From Sphingopyxis fribergensis (GTDB lineage Bacteria; Pseudomonadota; Alphaproteobacteria; Sphingomonadales; Sphingomonadaceae), in assembly GCF_000803645.1 (NCBI RefSeq), contig NZ_CP009122.1, positions 3,262,501 through 3,326,500 on the forward strand: DNA of 64,000 nt. Direction: 5' to 3'. A program made the translations under genes and the position numbers. Below, piece after piece: positions 39,399-46,384 of the stretch (positions are counted from its first letter, which is position 1; each line of letters begins with the position of its first letter). The notes below the pieces were generated by a model. It did no database searches and was not told the origin of the DNA. It saw only the letters and a list, made by a program, of their open reading frames with translations.

Positions 39399-40355
39399 TC
39401 AGAACCACGCCTTCACCCCGACATCCAGGCTGACGCTATCGGGATCGTCACCGGCCGCGCGAGCGAAGCGCGCGGTGTCGCCGACCTTCCGCGCCCATTC
39501 GACCCCGACATAGGGCGCCAACTCGCGAACGATCTCGTAGCGGAGCCGCAGGCCGAGCTCGATATCGGAAAGACCCGAACCGATCGCGCTTTCGGGGACG
39601 TCCTGCAGCGCAAAATTGACTTCGGCCATCGGCTGCAGGATCAGTTTCTGGGTAATGCGCTGATCGTAGGAGCCTTCGATCCGTGCGAGCAGATTGCCCT
39701 TGTCCGACAGGAACAGCGCGCCTTCGGTCTCGAACCAGTAGGGCGCCAAGCCTTCGAAGCCGATCGCTGCGTAAGTGCGGTCAGGTCCATGCCCCAGATC
39801 CTGCCGGATGCCGCCCTGCGCATTGAAATAGGGCCCGATGGCACGACTGTAGAGAAATTGCAGTTCGGCGCTTTCGGAGCCTTCGCCAAAGACCGCTTCG
39901 CCTTCGCTTTTTACTGTGAGGCGATTGATGTCGCCGCCATACCAGCCCTCACCCTCCCACCGGAAACCGTCGCGCCCTTTGCGCGCCTGATATTCGGCGA
40001 GGTTGATGGCGATGAACGCGGTCTTCTGGCCGCCATTCTCGATCATCATAGCGTGGCGCGAATGATCCATCTCGGCCTTGGAAAAATAGCGGTCGGCATA
40101 CCAGTCGCCGGGCGGCGATGGTGCGGGCGCATCGCCCGCGGGCAAATCGGTCCCGGTGGCGCCCGCTGGTCCGTCGGCTTGAAGATCCTTGGGGGTGCAA
40201 TGCCCCATCGCCGCATGCTCGGGCGAACAGGCGGGATCGGCATCCGTTTTCGCGGGCGCTGGCTGCTGGTGCCCGCCATGATGCGACTGGGCCGCGACAG
40301 GCGCGGCGACGGCGAGCGGCGACAGGCCGGCGAGCAGAATCGCGGCGCGCATCAT
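39399..40355 (-). CDS. copB: copper resistance protein B, outer membrane
   Basis: Outer-membrane beta-barrel of 318 residues that helps export or sequester copper. Signal peptide to about residue 22 (LSPLAVAAPVAAQ), a His/Met/Cys-bearing segment (SHHGGHQQ; CSPEHAAMGHCTP) and then the CopB/PcoB barrel (WYADRYFSKAEMDHSRHAMM, RYEIVRELAPYVGVEWARKVG, C-terminal phenylalanine). Start overlaps the copA stop (ATGA), so copAB are coupled. The EHAAMGHC module is shared with CopA. Confidence 0.93.
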   Translation of the reverse strand: MMRAAILLAGLSPLAVAAPVAAQSHHGGHQQPAPAKTDADPACSPEHAAMGHCTPKDLQADGPAGATGTDLPAGDAPAPSPPGDWYADRYFSKAEMDHSRHAMMIENGGQKTAFIAINLAEYQARKGRDGFRWEGEGWYGGDINRLTVKSEGEAVFGEGSESAELQFLYSRAIGPYFNAQGGIRQDLGHGPDRTYAAIGFEGLAPYWFETEGALFLSDKGNLLARIEGSYDQRITQKLILQPMAEVNFALQDVPESAIGSGLSDIELGLRLRYEIVRELAPYVGVEWARKVGDTARFARAAGDDPDSVSLDVGVKAWF

Positions 40356-42136
40356 GCCGCCGCTCCACGCGGGCGAACGCTGACCACCCGCATCATCCCC
40401 GCGTGCATGTGATAGAGAAGGTGGCAGTGGAAGGCCCAGTCACCGAGCGCGTCGGCGGTGAAATCGAAGGTCGCGATGCCGCCCGGCTGGACGATCACCG
40501 TATGCTTGCGCGGCGCGCGGTCGCCCTTGCCCGTTACCAGCTCGAAGAAATGGCCGTGCAGGTGGATCGGATGGCTCATCATCGAATCGTTGATCAGGTT
40601 CACGCGCACGCGCTCGCCCTCGATGAAAGGGATGGGTTCGTGATGGTCGGACATCTTCACACCGTCGAACGACCACATGAAGCGTTCCATATTGCCCGTC
40701 AGGTGGATGTCGAGCGCGCGTTCGGGCGCCCGGACATCGGGGTTGCGATCAAGCGCGATCAGGTCGCGGTAGGTCAGCGCCTTGTGCCCGGCATCCTCCA
40801 GCCCCTGCCCGGGCTCGCCCATCCGGTCGACGGGCATCGGCGAAATCGACTGGACGCTCGGGTCGCGCTTGACCTGCGGCGCGACCGAAAAATCGCGCAT
40901 GCTGTGGTTCATGCCGCCGGCGGCGGCGCCGTGTTCCATCGCGGCATGGTCGGGAGAGGCGTCCGCCGGAGCGCAATGTCCCATCGCCGCATGCTCGGCC
41001 GCGCACGACGCGTCGCCACCCGCCATCGCGCCCATGCCCATGTCCTTCATCGTCGCGAGCGGGCGCCCCCGCAGCGGCGGAACCGCGGCCGCCATCCCGG
41101 CGCGCGGCGCCAGCGTCGCGCGCGCCATGCCCGATCGGTCGCTGGCCTCGGCCACGAAACTATAGGCGCGGTCTTCGGCCGGCGTGACGACGACATCATA
41201 GGTTTCGGCAACGCCGATCTGGAATTCGTCGATCTCGATCGGGACGACGTTGAGGCCGTCAGCCTGCACCACCGTCATGCGAAGCCCCGGTATGCGAACG
41301 TTGAAGATCGACATCGCCGACGCGTTGACGATGCGCAGCCGGACACGCTCGCCCGGCGCGAACAGTGCGGTCCAATTGTCGCGCGGCCCGTAACCATTAA
41401 CCAGAAACCGATATGTCGACCCGTTGACGTCGGCGACGTCGGTCGGATCCATCCGCATCGCGCCCCAGCGGACGCGTTCCTTTAGCGACTGGTCCTTGCC
41501 GTCAAGCAGCCCCGACAAAGTCTGCCGCTGCATGTTGAAATGCCCCGGATTGACCTTGAGCTTGCGAAAGATCGCCTCGGGCGACAGCTCGCTGTGGTCG
41601 GACAGCACGACGACATGCTCGCGGTCGTAACCGACGGGGTCGGCACCCGCCGGGTCGATGATCAGCGGCCCATAATGGCCGATCTGTTCCTGCAGCCCCG
41701 AATGGCTGTGATACCAATAGGTGCCCGACTGCTTGACGGGAAATTCATAGACGAAGGTCGAGCGCGGCTTGATCCCCGGAAAGCTGACGCCGGGCACGCC
41801 GTCCATCTGGAACGGCAGGATCAGCCCATGCCAGTGGATCGAGCTGTCCTCGTCGAGATCGTTGATGACCGTGAGCCGGGCCTGCTGCCCTTCCTTCAGC
41901 CGCACGAGCGGCCCCGGCACCGTGCCGTTGATCCCGATCGCCCGGCTGACCTTGCCATCGACGCGCATCGTCTGCCGCGCGATACGCAGCGTGATGTCCG
42001 TTCCTGAAACGGTCGGAAGCGTCGAAGCGATGCCATACGAGACAGGCTGCGCCCAGGCTGGATACCATGACGCCAACGCGGCCAGCGCGCCTCCGCCCAG
42101 TGCCCCATTCACGAACCTACGCCTGCTAATCCGCAT
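40352..42136 (-). CDS. copA: copper resistance multicopper oxidase CopA
   Basis: Periplasmic multicopper oxidase of 594 residues that oxidises Cu(I). Tat signal SRRRFVNGALGGGALAAL; copper ligands in HWHG (101-103), YWYHSHSG (143-145), HPIHLHGHFF near 540 and HCHLLYHMHAGMM near 578. A Met/His/Cys-rich insert (MKDMGMGAMAGGDASCAAEHAAM...) around 365-410 should bind extra copper. A promoter motif shared with the cnrY-like gene lies at 42172-42198, inside the end of the sigma-factor gene region. Confidence 0.95.
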   Translation of the reverse strand: MRISRRRFVNGALGGGALAALASWYPAWAQPVSYGIASTLPTVSGTDITLRIARQTMRVDGKVSRAIGINGTVPGPLVRLKEGQQARLTVINDLDEDSSIHWHGLILPFQMDGVPGVSFPGIKPRSTFVYEFPVKQSGTYWYHSHSGLQEQIGHYGPLIIDPAGADPVGYDREHVVVLSDHSELSPEAIFRKLKVNPGHFNMQRQTLSGLLDGKDQSLKERVRWGAMRMDPTDVADVNGSTYRFLVNGYGPRDNWTALFAPGERVRLRIVNASAMSIFNVRIPGLRMTVVQADGLNVVPIEIDEFQIGVAETYDVVVTPAEDRAYSFVAEASDRSGMARATLAPRAGMAAAVPPLRGRPLATMKDMGMGAMAGGDASCAAEHAAMGHCAPADASPDHAAMEHGAAAGGMNHSMRDFSVAPQVKRDPSVQSISPMPVDRMGEPGQGLEDAGHKALTYRDLIALDRNPDVRAPERALDIHLTGNMERFMWSFDGVKMSDHHEPIPFIEGERVRVNLINDSMMSHPIHLHGHFFELVTGKGDRAPRKHTVIVQPGGIATFDFTADALGDWAFHCHLLYHMHAGMMRVVSVRPRGAAA

Positions 42137-42171
42137 AAAAATCCCGGCTGCCCCTATCTGTCTCTAGGGAC

Positions 42172-42198
42172 ATACGCGAAGCGAAGGCCCGCCCCTCA
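42172..42198 (-). promoter_or_regulatory. candidate ECF promoter of copAB
   Basis: On the minus strand TGAGGGG (42198-42192), 13 bases, then CGCGTAT (42178-42172), 35 bases before the copA ATG. The same two heptamers with the same 13-base spacing lie upstream of the cnrY-like gene. CGTAT is a common ECF -10 core. The match was found by reading both upstream regions side by side. Confidence 0.6.
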
Positions 42199-42200
42199 TC

Positions 42201-42767
42201 TCAATTTTCGTCGAGCAGCATCCGCAGTTTCAAGCGCGCGCGATAAAGGCGCGTTTCCACGGTCTTTTCGCTGACCTTGAGCAATTGCGCCGTTGCCGAC
42301 TGGCTGAGGTCTTCGACGCCGCGAAGCACCAGCACCTCGCGCAAATTATGCGGTAATCCGGCCATCGCCTTCCGTACCCGCGCCAGTTCCGCGCGGTCGC
42401 CGGCTTCGACGTCGGGCGCTGGCGCCTCGATTGCCACGTCATGCGCATTTTCGAGCGGCAGCGCGCGAGTGAAAAAGGACCGCACGGCGCGCCGGCGCGC
42501 CCAGTCGCGGCATTTGTTGAGCGCGATACGCGAAATCCATATCCGGAACGGCCGGTCGCCATCATAGCGTTCGATCGCGGCGAAGGCGGCGACAAAGCTT
42601 TCCTGCGACAGGTCCATCGCTTCCTCGGCGTGGCCGACATGATGTCGGATCAGGCGAAAGACCGGCGCCTTGTATCGCGCCAGCAGTTCGCGATAGACAT
42701 CCTCCCGTCCGGTGCGGGCGAGCGCGGCGAGTTCGCGGTCGCTACATTGCGATAGGTCGAGGCTCAC
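42201..42767 (-). CDS. ECF RNA polymerase sigma factor (CnrH-like context)
   Basis: Extracytoplasmic-function sigma factor of 188 residues. Region 2 spans about 22-90 (ELLARYKAPVFRLIRHHVGH, AMDLSQESFVAAFAAIERYD, FRIWISRIALNKCRDWARRR) and region 4 about 128-185 (LPHNLREVLVLRGVEDLSQS, LKVSEKTVETRLYRARLKL). The start is GTG at 42767 in a GTGA overlap with the CnrX-like gene. Position after anti-sigma-like and sensor genes and before copA suggests it drives copAB. Confidence 0.92.
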   Translation of the reverse strand: MSLDLSQCSDRELAALARTGREDVYRELLARYKAPVFRLIRHHVGHAEEAMDLSQESFVAAFAAIERYDGDRPFRIWISRIALNKCRDWARRRAVRSFFTRALPLENAHDVAIEAPAPDVEAGDRAELARVRKAMAGLPHNLREVLVLRGVEDLSQSATAQLLKVSEKTVETRLYRARLKLRMLLDEN

Positions 42768-43201
42768 CTTGCATCGGCGGTCAGGGCCTCGACCACGGTC
42801 TTGTCGAACATCTCGGCCTGATGACGATCGAGCACGGCGCGCATCGCGAACAGATGCTGGAGCGTCTCCTTCTGTAGTTCGCCCATCACCTCGTGCGTCT
42901 CGTCGATCGCCTGGGTGACGCGGGGGCCATAGCCATGTTCGGCCTCGATCGCCTGCGCCAGCCGGATATTTGCCGCGCGCATATCGCGTTCGAGCGCGTC
43001 GCGCCGCGCCGCGAAGCGCCCCTCGATCGCATGGAGTTTTCGCTCCTGTTCGTCCGAGAGCTTCGCCTCGCGGTGCAGGATCGCGTGGAGTTCGGTCTCG
43101 CTCGCGCGCGGCGCATCGACGAGCATCCGTCCGACAAACACCCCCGCTACTGCCGCCAGAAAGGCGATCAGACCGACGATCCAGATGCGGCGCAGCGCCA
43201 T
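42764..43201 (-). CDS. CnrX-like periplasmic metal sensor
   Basis: Membrane-anchored periplasmic helical-hairpin sensor of 145 residues (Spy/CnrX family). N-terminal anchor IWIVGLIAFLAAVAGVFVG. The five residues that hold Ni(II)/Co(II) in CnrX (His42, His46, Glu63, His119, Met123) all have counterparts at a constant offset of three: His39, His43, Glu60, His116, Met120 (HAILHREA; HLFAM). EHGYGPRV and MGELQKETLQHLF are further family signatures. Coupled to both neighbours (TGATG before, GTGA after). Confidence 0.85.
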   Translation of the reverse strand: MALRRIWIVGLIAFLAAVAGVFVGRMLVDAPRASETELHAILHREAKLSDEQERKLHAIEGRFAARRDALERDMRAANIRLAQAIEAEHGYGPRVTQAIDETHEVMGELQKETLQHLFAMRAVLDRHQAEMFDKTVVEALTADAR

Positions 43202-43467
43202 CAGCGTCCGTTCAGCAAAGTCGACGGCGCCAACGGACTGTCCAGTACGAGCGGCGTAAGCGGACCCGCTGCCACCGCGTCCGGAACAAAGGCGCTGCCC
43301 GCGGCGACACCGCCGCCGAGCGACACGAGCGCAGCGACCAGCATCGCGCGTCGCATCGCGACCGCCTCGCGCCGCCGCGCCGCGAGCGCGGTCAGGACGC
43401 GCGCGTCGAGGGCATCGAGTGCCGGCGGTATGTCCGCCGCGTTCAGGATCCGAAGTTCGTCGTCCAT
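43201..43467 (-). CDS. CnrY-like membrane anti-sigma factor (small)
   Basis: An 88-residue protein with a cytosolic N-terminal part of about 50 residues (DDELRILNAADIPPALDALDARVLT...), one membrane helix (AMLVAALVSLGGGVAAG) and a short periplasmic tail ending PLAPSTLLNGR. Topology, length and gene order match CnrY, which holds CnrH with a short N-terminal segment and contacts CnrX in the periplasm. Sequence similarity is too low to be sure. ATG at 43467 has GGAAAGG upstream; overlaps the next gene (TGATG). Confidence 0.6.
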   Translation of the reverse strand: MDDELRILNAADIPPALDALDARVLTALAARRREAVAMRRAMLVAALVSLGGGVAAGSAFVPDAVAAGPLTPLVLDSPLAPSTLLNGR

Positions 43468-43496
43468 GGGCCTTTCCGCAGTCCCTTCAAAACAGG

Positions 43497-43523
43497 ATAC
43501 GCGCCCACGCTGCTTACCCCTCA
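43497..43523 (-). promoter_or_regulatory. candidate ECF promoter of cnrYXH-like cassette
   Basis: On the minus strand TGAGGGG (43523-43517), 13 bases, CGCGTAT (43503-43497), 29 bases before the cnrY-like ATG. Identical heptamers and spacing precede copA, so the sigma factor probably autoregulates its cassette. Confidence 0.6.
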
Positions 43524-43561
43524 AATCCCATGCTCGATAGGATCGTTTTGCTGAAAACGGC

Positions 43562-44197
43562 CTATGCGGCCTCGCCGGCGGGCATCGCGGCAAGCTCGCT
43601 GCGCGCCTGCCGGAACACTTCGGCGCTGCCCCAGATCGCGAGCCCGGCCATGATCGCCGCAACCGCGAGGTCGGGCCAGCTCTGCCCGGTGCCGAACACG
43701 CCGAGCGCCGCGCCCATCACCGCGACATTGCCGATCGCGTCGTTGCGCGAGCAGATCCACACCGAACGCATGTTCGCGTCGCCGGTGCGATAACGATAGA
43801 GCATCAGCGCGACCGCGACATTGGCGGCCAGCGCGAGCGCGCCGATCAGCCCCATCGTCTCGGCATGCGGCGCCGATCCGCTGACGAAGCCCCAGACCGC
43901 CGAGCCAAAGACCCACAGGCCAAAGACGAGCATCGTTGTGGCTTTCAGCAAGGCGGCGCGCGCACGCCACGCGAGCGCCATGCCGGCGACGCCCAGGCTG
44001 ATCGCATAATTGGCGCTGTCACCGAGAAAATCGAGCGCGTCGGCCTGCAACGCGCGCGAATCCGCCGCGACGCCCGCGACGATTTCGACGCCGAACATCG
44101 CGGCATTGATCAGCAGTGCGATCCACAGGATACGCCGCCACTTGCGGTCATTGAGCGCGGTCGTGCCGCTTTTGCCGGCACAGCATTGATCGGCCAC
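43562..44197 (-). CDS. CDF-type cation transporter (short form)
   Basis: Inner-membrane metal exporter of 211 residues with six hydrophobic segments and no C-terminal cytosolic domain, unlike the ~300-residue CDF norm. The metal motif of helix 2 is ALQADALDFLGDSANYAISL and that of helix 5 is SRNDAIGN, matching the short family whose members begin with a Cys pair (here DQCCAGKSG). GTG at 44197 is preferred: AGGAG lies at good distance, while ATG at 44215 would leave almost no leader after the MerR-type promoter. Confidence 0.88.
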   Translation of the reverse strand: MADQCCAGKSGTTALNDRKWRRILWIALLINAAMFGVEIVAGVAADSRALQADALDFLGDSANYAISLGVAGMALAWRARAALLKATTMLVFGLWVFGSAVWGFVSGSAPHAETMGLIGALALAANVAVALMLYRYRTGDANMRSVWICSRNDAIGNVAVMGAALGVFGTGQSWPDLAVAAIMAGLAIWGSAEVFRQARSELAAMPAGEAA

Positions 44198-44231
44198 GTC
44201 GAAAGCTCCTGTCATCTTCGAGTCGGCACCC

Positions 44232-44262
44232 TATATGCACCCTGTAGCAACTACAGGGTCAA
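44232..44262 (-). promoter_or_regulatory. MerR-type promoter and operator
   Basis: Perfect palindrome ACCCTGTAG-CAA-CTACAGGGT at 44239-44259. On the minus strand it sits between a -35 TTGACC (44262-44257) and a -10 CATATA (44237-44232) separated by 19 bases, the overlong spacer that MerR activators correct by twisting DNA. Drives the CDF gene; the merR gene starts 7 bases beyond on the other strand. Confidence 0.88.
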
Positions 44263-44265
44263 GCG

Positions 44266-44676
44266 ATGAAAATCGGCGAACTGTCGCGGGCGACCGGGAC
44301 CAATATCGAAACCATCCGCTATTATGAGCGGATCGGGCTGTTGCCCGCGCCGGGTCGCACTACAGCAAATTACCGCAGCTATGGCGACGCGCACCGCTCG
44401 CGGCTCAGTTTTGTGCGCCATTCGCGCGATCTGGGGTTCACGATCGACGATATCCGTTCGCTGCTCGACCTGTCGGACGATCCGGCGCGCGACTGCGGCG
44501 AGGCCGACCGGATCGCGACACGGCATTTGGAACAGGTCGAGGAAAAGATTGCTCAGCTCACATCGCTGCGCGACGAACTCGCGCGTATTATCGGCCGCTG
44601 CCGCGGCGGTGTCGCCGCCGATTGCCGTGTCATCGAGGCGCTCGGTGATCATCGTCACTGCGAAAGCGCGCACTAA
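44266..44676 (+). CDS. MerR-family metal-responsive regulator (CadR/PbrR-like)
   Basis: 136-residue regulator. N-terminal winged helix KIGELSRATGTNIETIRYYE, long dimerisation helix (HLEQVEEKIAQLTSLRDELAR) and metal-binding cysteines at 77 (ARDCGEA), 112 (GRCRGG) and 120 (AADCRV), the Cd/Pb/Zn set. A further His/Cys cluster ends the protein (DHRHCESAH), as in CadR. It controls the divergent CDF gene through the palindrome between them. Metal identity (Cd, Pb, Zn or Co) is not fixed by sequence. Confidence 0.92.
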   Translation: MKIGELSRATGTNIETIRYYERIGLLPAPGRTTANYRSYGDAHRSRLSFVRHSRDLGFTIDDIRSLLDLSDDPARDCGEADRIATRHLEQVEEKIAQLTSLRDELARIIGRCRGGVAADCRVIEALGDHRHCESAH

Positions 44677-44682
44677 CCACCA

Positions 44683-44795
44683 CCATCGTCATTCCCGCGA
44701 AAGCGGGAACCCAGCGGACCAACGCATCGTCCTCGGGCTCCGCTTGCCGGTCAGACGCAGGAACCGGGTTCCCGCTTTCGCGGGAATGACGATGG
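44683..44795. repeat. perfect 30-bp inverted repeat (CCCGCGAAAGCGGG family)
   Basis: 44683-44712 and 44766-44795 are exact reverse complements over 30 bases (core ATTCCCGCGAAAGCGGGAAC), with a 53-base spacer. The element separates the convergent merR and ssrA genes and could act as a bidirectional terminator. Confidence 0.92.
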
Positions 44796-44817
44796 TTGGC
44801 GATGTAATGAAAAAGGT

Positions 44818-44845
44818 GGGACGATTCTGTTGCCCGGCTCGTCCC
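44818..44845 (-). terminator. rho-independent terminator of ssrA
   Basis: Minus strand GGGACGA, a 14-base loop, TCGTCCC, then CCTTTTTC. Lies just after the tmRNA coding piece. Confidence 0.75.
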
Positions 44846-44860
44846 CAGCCGCTGGTATCC

Positions 44861-45170
44861 GATTCTGTTGCCCGGTTCGGTCCGAACCGCGTTCTATTTG
44901 TCTAACCTTAGGCCGTGAGGCTTATCGGTTAGGCAGCCAGAGCGAGTGCTTCGTTATCGTTAGCACCTATTGGTTTTGAGCCTTGAACGGGTTACTCAGC
45001 CCGGAAGAAAATATCGTCTTTGAACACACGTCGATCCTGGTTCGGCCCCGTCAGAAACCCGCGCGCCCATCAAGAAACACGGGTTTGTGGTGGAGCCGCC
45101 GGGTACTGCCCCCGGGTCCGCTGTGTCTATTCCACGACACCATTTATCCTCATAGCCGGCCGAAACCGGC
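44861..45170 (-). ncRNA. ssrA: transfer-messenger RNA, circularly permuted two-piece
   Basis: Rescues stalled ribosomes and tags the peptides. Minus strand: the acceptor piece comes first and ends in CGGCTCC-ACCA (3' end at 45088); a 38-base intervening loop follows; the coding piece starts at 45049 with GGGGCCGAACCAGGATCGAC. GGGGCCG pairs with CGGCTCC as a 7-bp acceptor stem (one G-U). The tag frame GCT AAC GAT AAC GAA GCA ... ends in TAA and encodes ANDNEALALAA. Outer ends are estimated from the promoter at 45177-45205 and the hairpin GGTTCGG/CCGAACC near 44874-44888. Confidence 0.93.
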
Positions 45171-45176
45171 ACGACT

Positions 45177-45205
45177 TATATAGGAAGCCCGCCCGCACTT
45201 GGAAA
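45177..45205 (-). promoter_or_regulatory. candidate ssrA promoter
   Basis: Minus strand -10 TATATA (45182-45177) with TTTCCA 17 bases upstream as -35 (45205-45200). Transcription would start near 45170, giving an acceptor piece of about 82 bases. Confidence 0.5.
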
Positions 45206-45247
45206 GAGCGCAGGCAGGCTATTCGTCCCGTAACCGGCCCGGATCCC

Positions 45248-45664
45248 TTATTTCTTTCGCAATTCGTCGCGAATTTCGGTGAGGATGTCGACCTCACTCG
45301 GCCCAGCGGGCGCGTCGGGCCCCTTGCGCACGACCTTGTTCACCGCTTTCACCAGCAGGAAGATGATCCACGCCAGAATCAGGAAATTTATCGTCGCCGT
45401 AATGAAGGCGCCATAGCCGAACATTGCGACCCCGGCCTCTTTCAGCTTGGCATAGTCGGTCGGGGAGACGCCGGCGGGCACGTCGCCCAGCAGGATGAAC
45501 ATGTTCGAGAAATCGACCCCGCCGAAAATCGCGCCGACGACCGGCATGATGATATCCTCGGTCAGCGACTTGGTGATCGTCGCGAACGCGCCGCCGATGA
45601 TCACGCCGACCGCGAGGTCGATCACATTGCCGCGCGCGATAAATTCCCTGAATTCATTCAGCAT
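45248..45664 (-). CDS. mscL: large-conductance mechanosensitive channel
   Basis: Pentameric inner-membrane safety valve that opens under osmotic downshock; 138 residues. [24 protein letters not shown] is the conserved N-terminal helix and first membrane segment, then [17 protein letters not shown], the second segment [24 protein letters not shown] and the C-terminal bundle [12 protein letters not shown]. It is followed on the same strand by ssrA. Confidence 0.97.
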   Translation of the reverse strand: MLNEFREFIARGNVIDLAVGVIIGGAFATITKSLTEDIIMPVVGAIFGGVDFSNMFILLGDVPAGVSPTDYAKLKEAGVAMFGYGAFITATINFLILAWIIFLLVKAVNKVVRKGPDAPAGPSEVDILTEIRDELRKK

Positions 45665-45786
45665 CTTGTCGTACCCCGGATTGTTGAGCCTTGCCTTGAA
45701 AGGTGCCGCGACGATTGCACAAAGGCAAGCGGCTTCCTATTATGTGTATTGTTGCGGCAAAACGCCGCCGGAGGGAGTTTTTGACT

Positions 45787-46383
45787 ATGACCTATCGTTC
45801 CGCTCGCTGGTTGATCCTGCCTGTCGCCGCGATGAGCCTGTCCGCCTGCGGCATCAACAGCGTTCCGACCAAGGAAGAAGCCGCCAAAGCCAAATGGGCC
45901 AACGTCGAAGCCGCGTATCAGCGCCGCGCCGACCTGATCCCGAACCTCGTCGAAACGGCCAAGGGCGCGTCGAAGATCGAACAATCGACGCTCGAAGGCG
46001 TCATCCAGGCGCGCGCGTCGGCAACGCAGGTCAAACTCAGCACCGACGATCTCAACGATCCCGCCAAGGTTCAGGCGTTCCAGCAGGCACAGGGCAATGT
46101 GTCGGGCGCGCTCGGCCGCCTGCTCGTCACCGTCGAACAATATCCCGACCTCAAGAGCCAGGCGCGTTTCGCCGACCTGATGACCCAGCTTGAGGGCACC
46201 GAAAACCGGATCAACGTGTCAGTCCAGGACTATAATGGTGCGGTGCAAGATTATAACACGACGATCCGCACCTTCCCCGACATCATCGGCGCCAAGATCG
46301 TTCATGGCGCGCAGCCGATGACGCCGTACAAGGCGATCACGCCCAACGCCAACCAGGCGCCGAAGGTCGATTTCGGGCAATAA
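45787..46383 (+). CDS. lemA: LemA family lipoprotein
   Basis: 198-residue LemA protein, function unclear. The N-terminus is a lipoprotein signal (RWLILPVAAMSLSAC, Cys21) rather than the plain membrane anchor of many LemA proteins. The helical core WANVEAAYQRRADLIPNLVETAKG and RLLVTVEQYPDLKSQARF is diagnostic. ATG at 45787 has GGAGGG upstream. Forms an operon with the next two TPM-domain genes (1-base gap), the classical lemA-tpm pairing. Confidence 0.93.
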   Translation: MTYRSARWLILPVAAMSLSACGINSVPTKEEAAKAKWANVEAAYQRRADLIPNLVETAKGASKIEQSTLEGVIQARASATQVKLSTDDLNDPAKVQAFQQAQGNVSGALGRLLVTVEQYPDLKSQARFADLMTQLEGTENRINVSVQDYNGAVQDYNTTIRTFPDIIGAKIVHGAQPMTPYKAITPNANQAPKVDFGQ

Positions 46384-46384
46384 G

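Noticed and set aside
34577..44676. Metal and efflux region as a horizontally acquired island
   Set aside because: No integrase, tRNA, IS or direct-repeat borders are visible and composition by eye matches the surroundings apart from the 39230-39398 gap.
44983..45183. Short open frames across the ssrA locus
   Set aside because: They lie inside the tmRNA and its promoter on the opposite strand and lack coding features.
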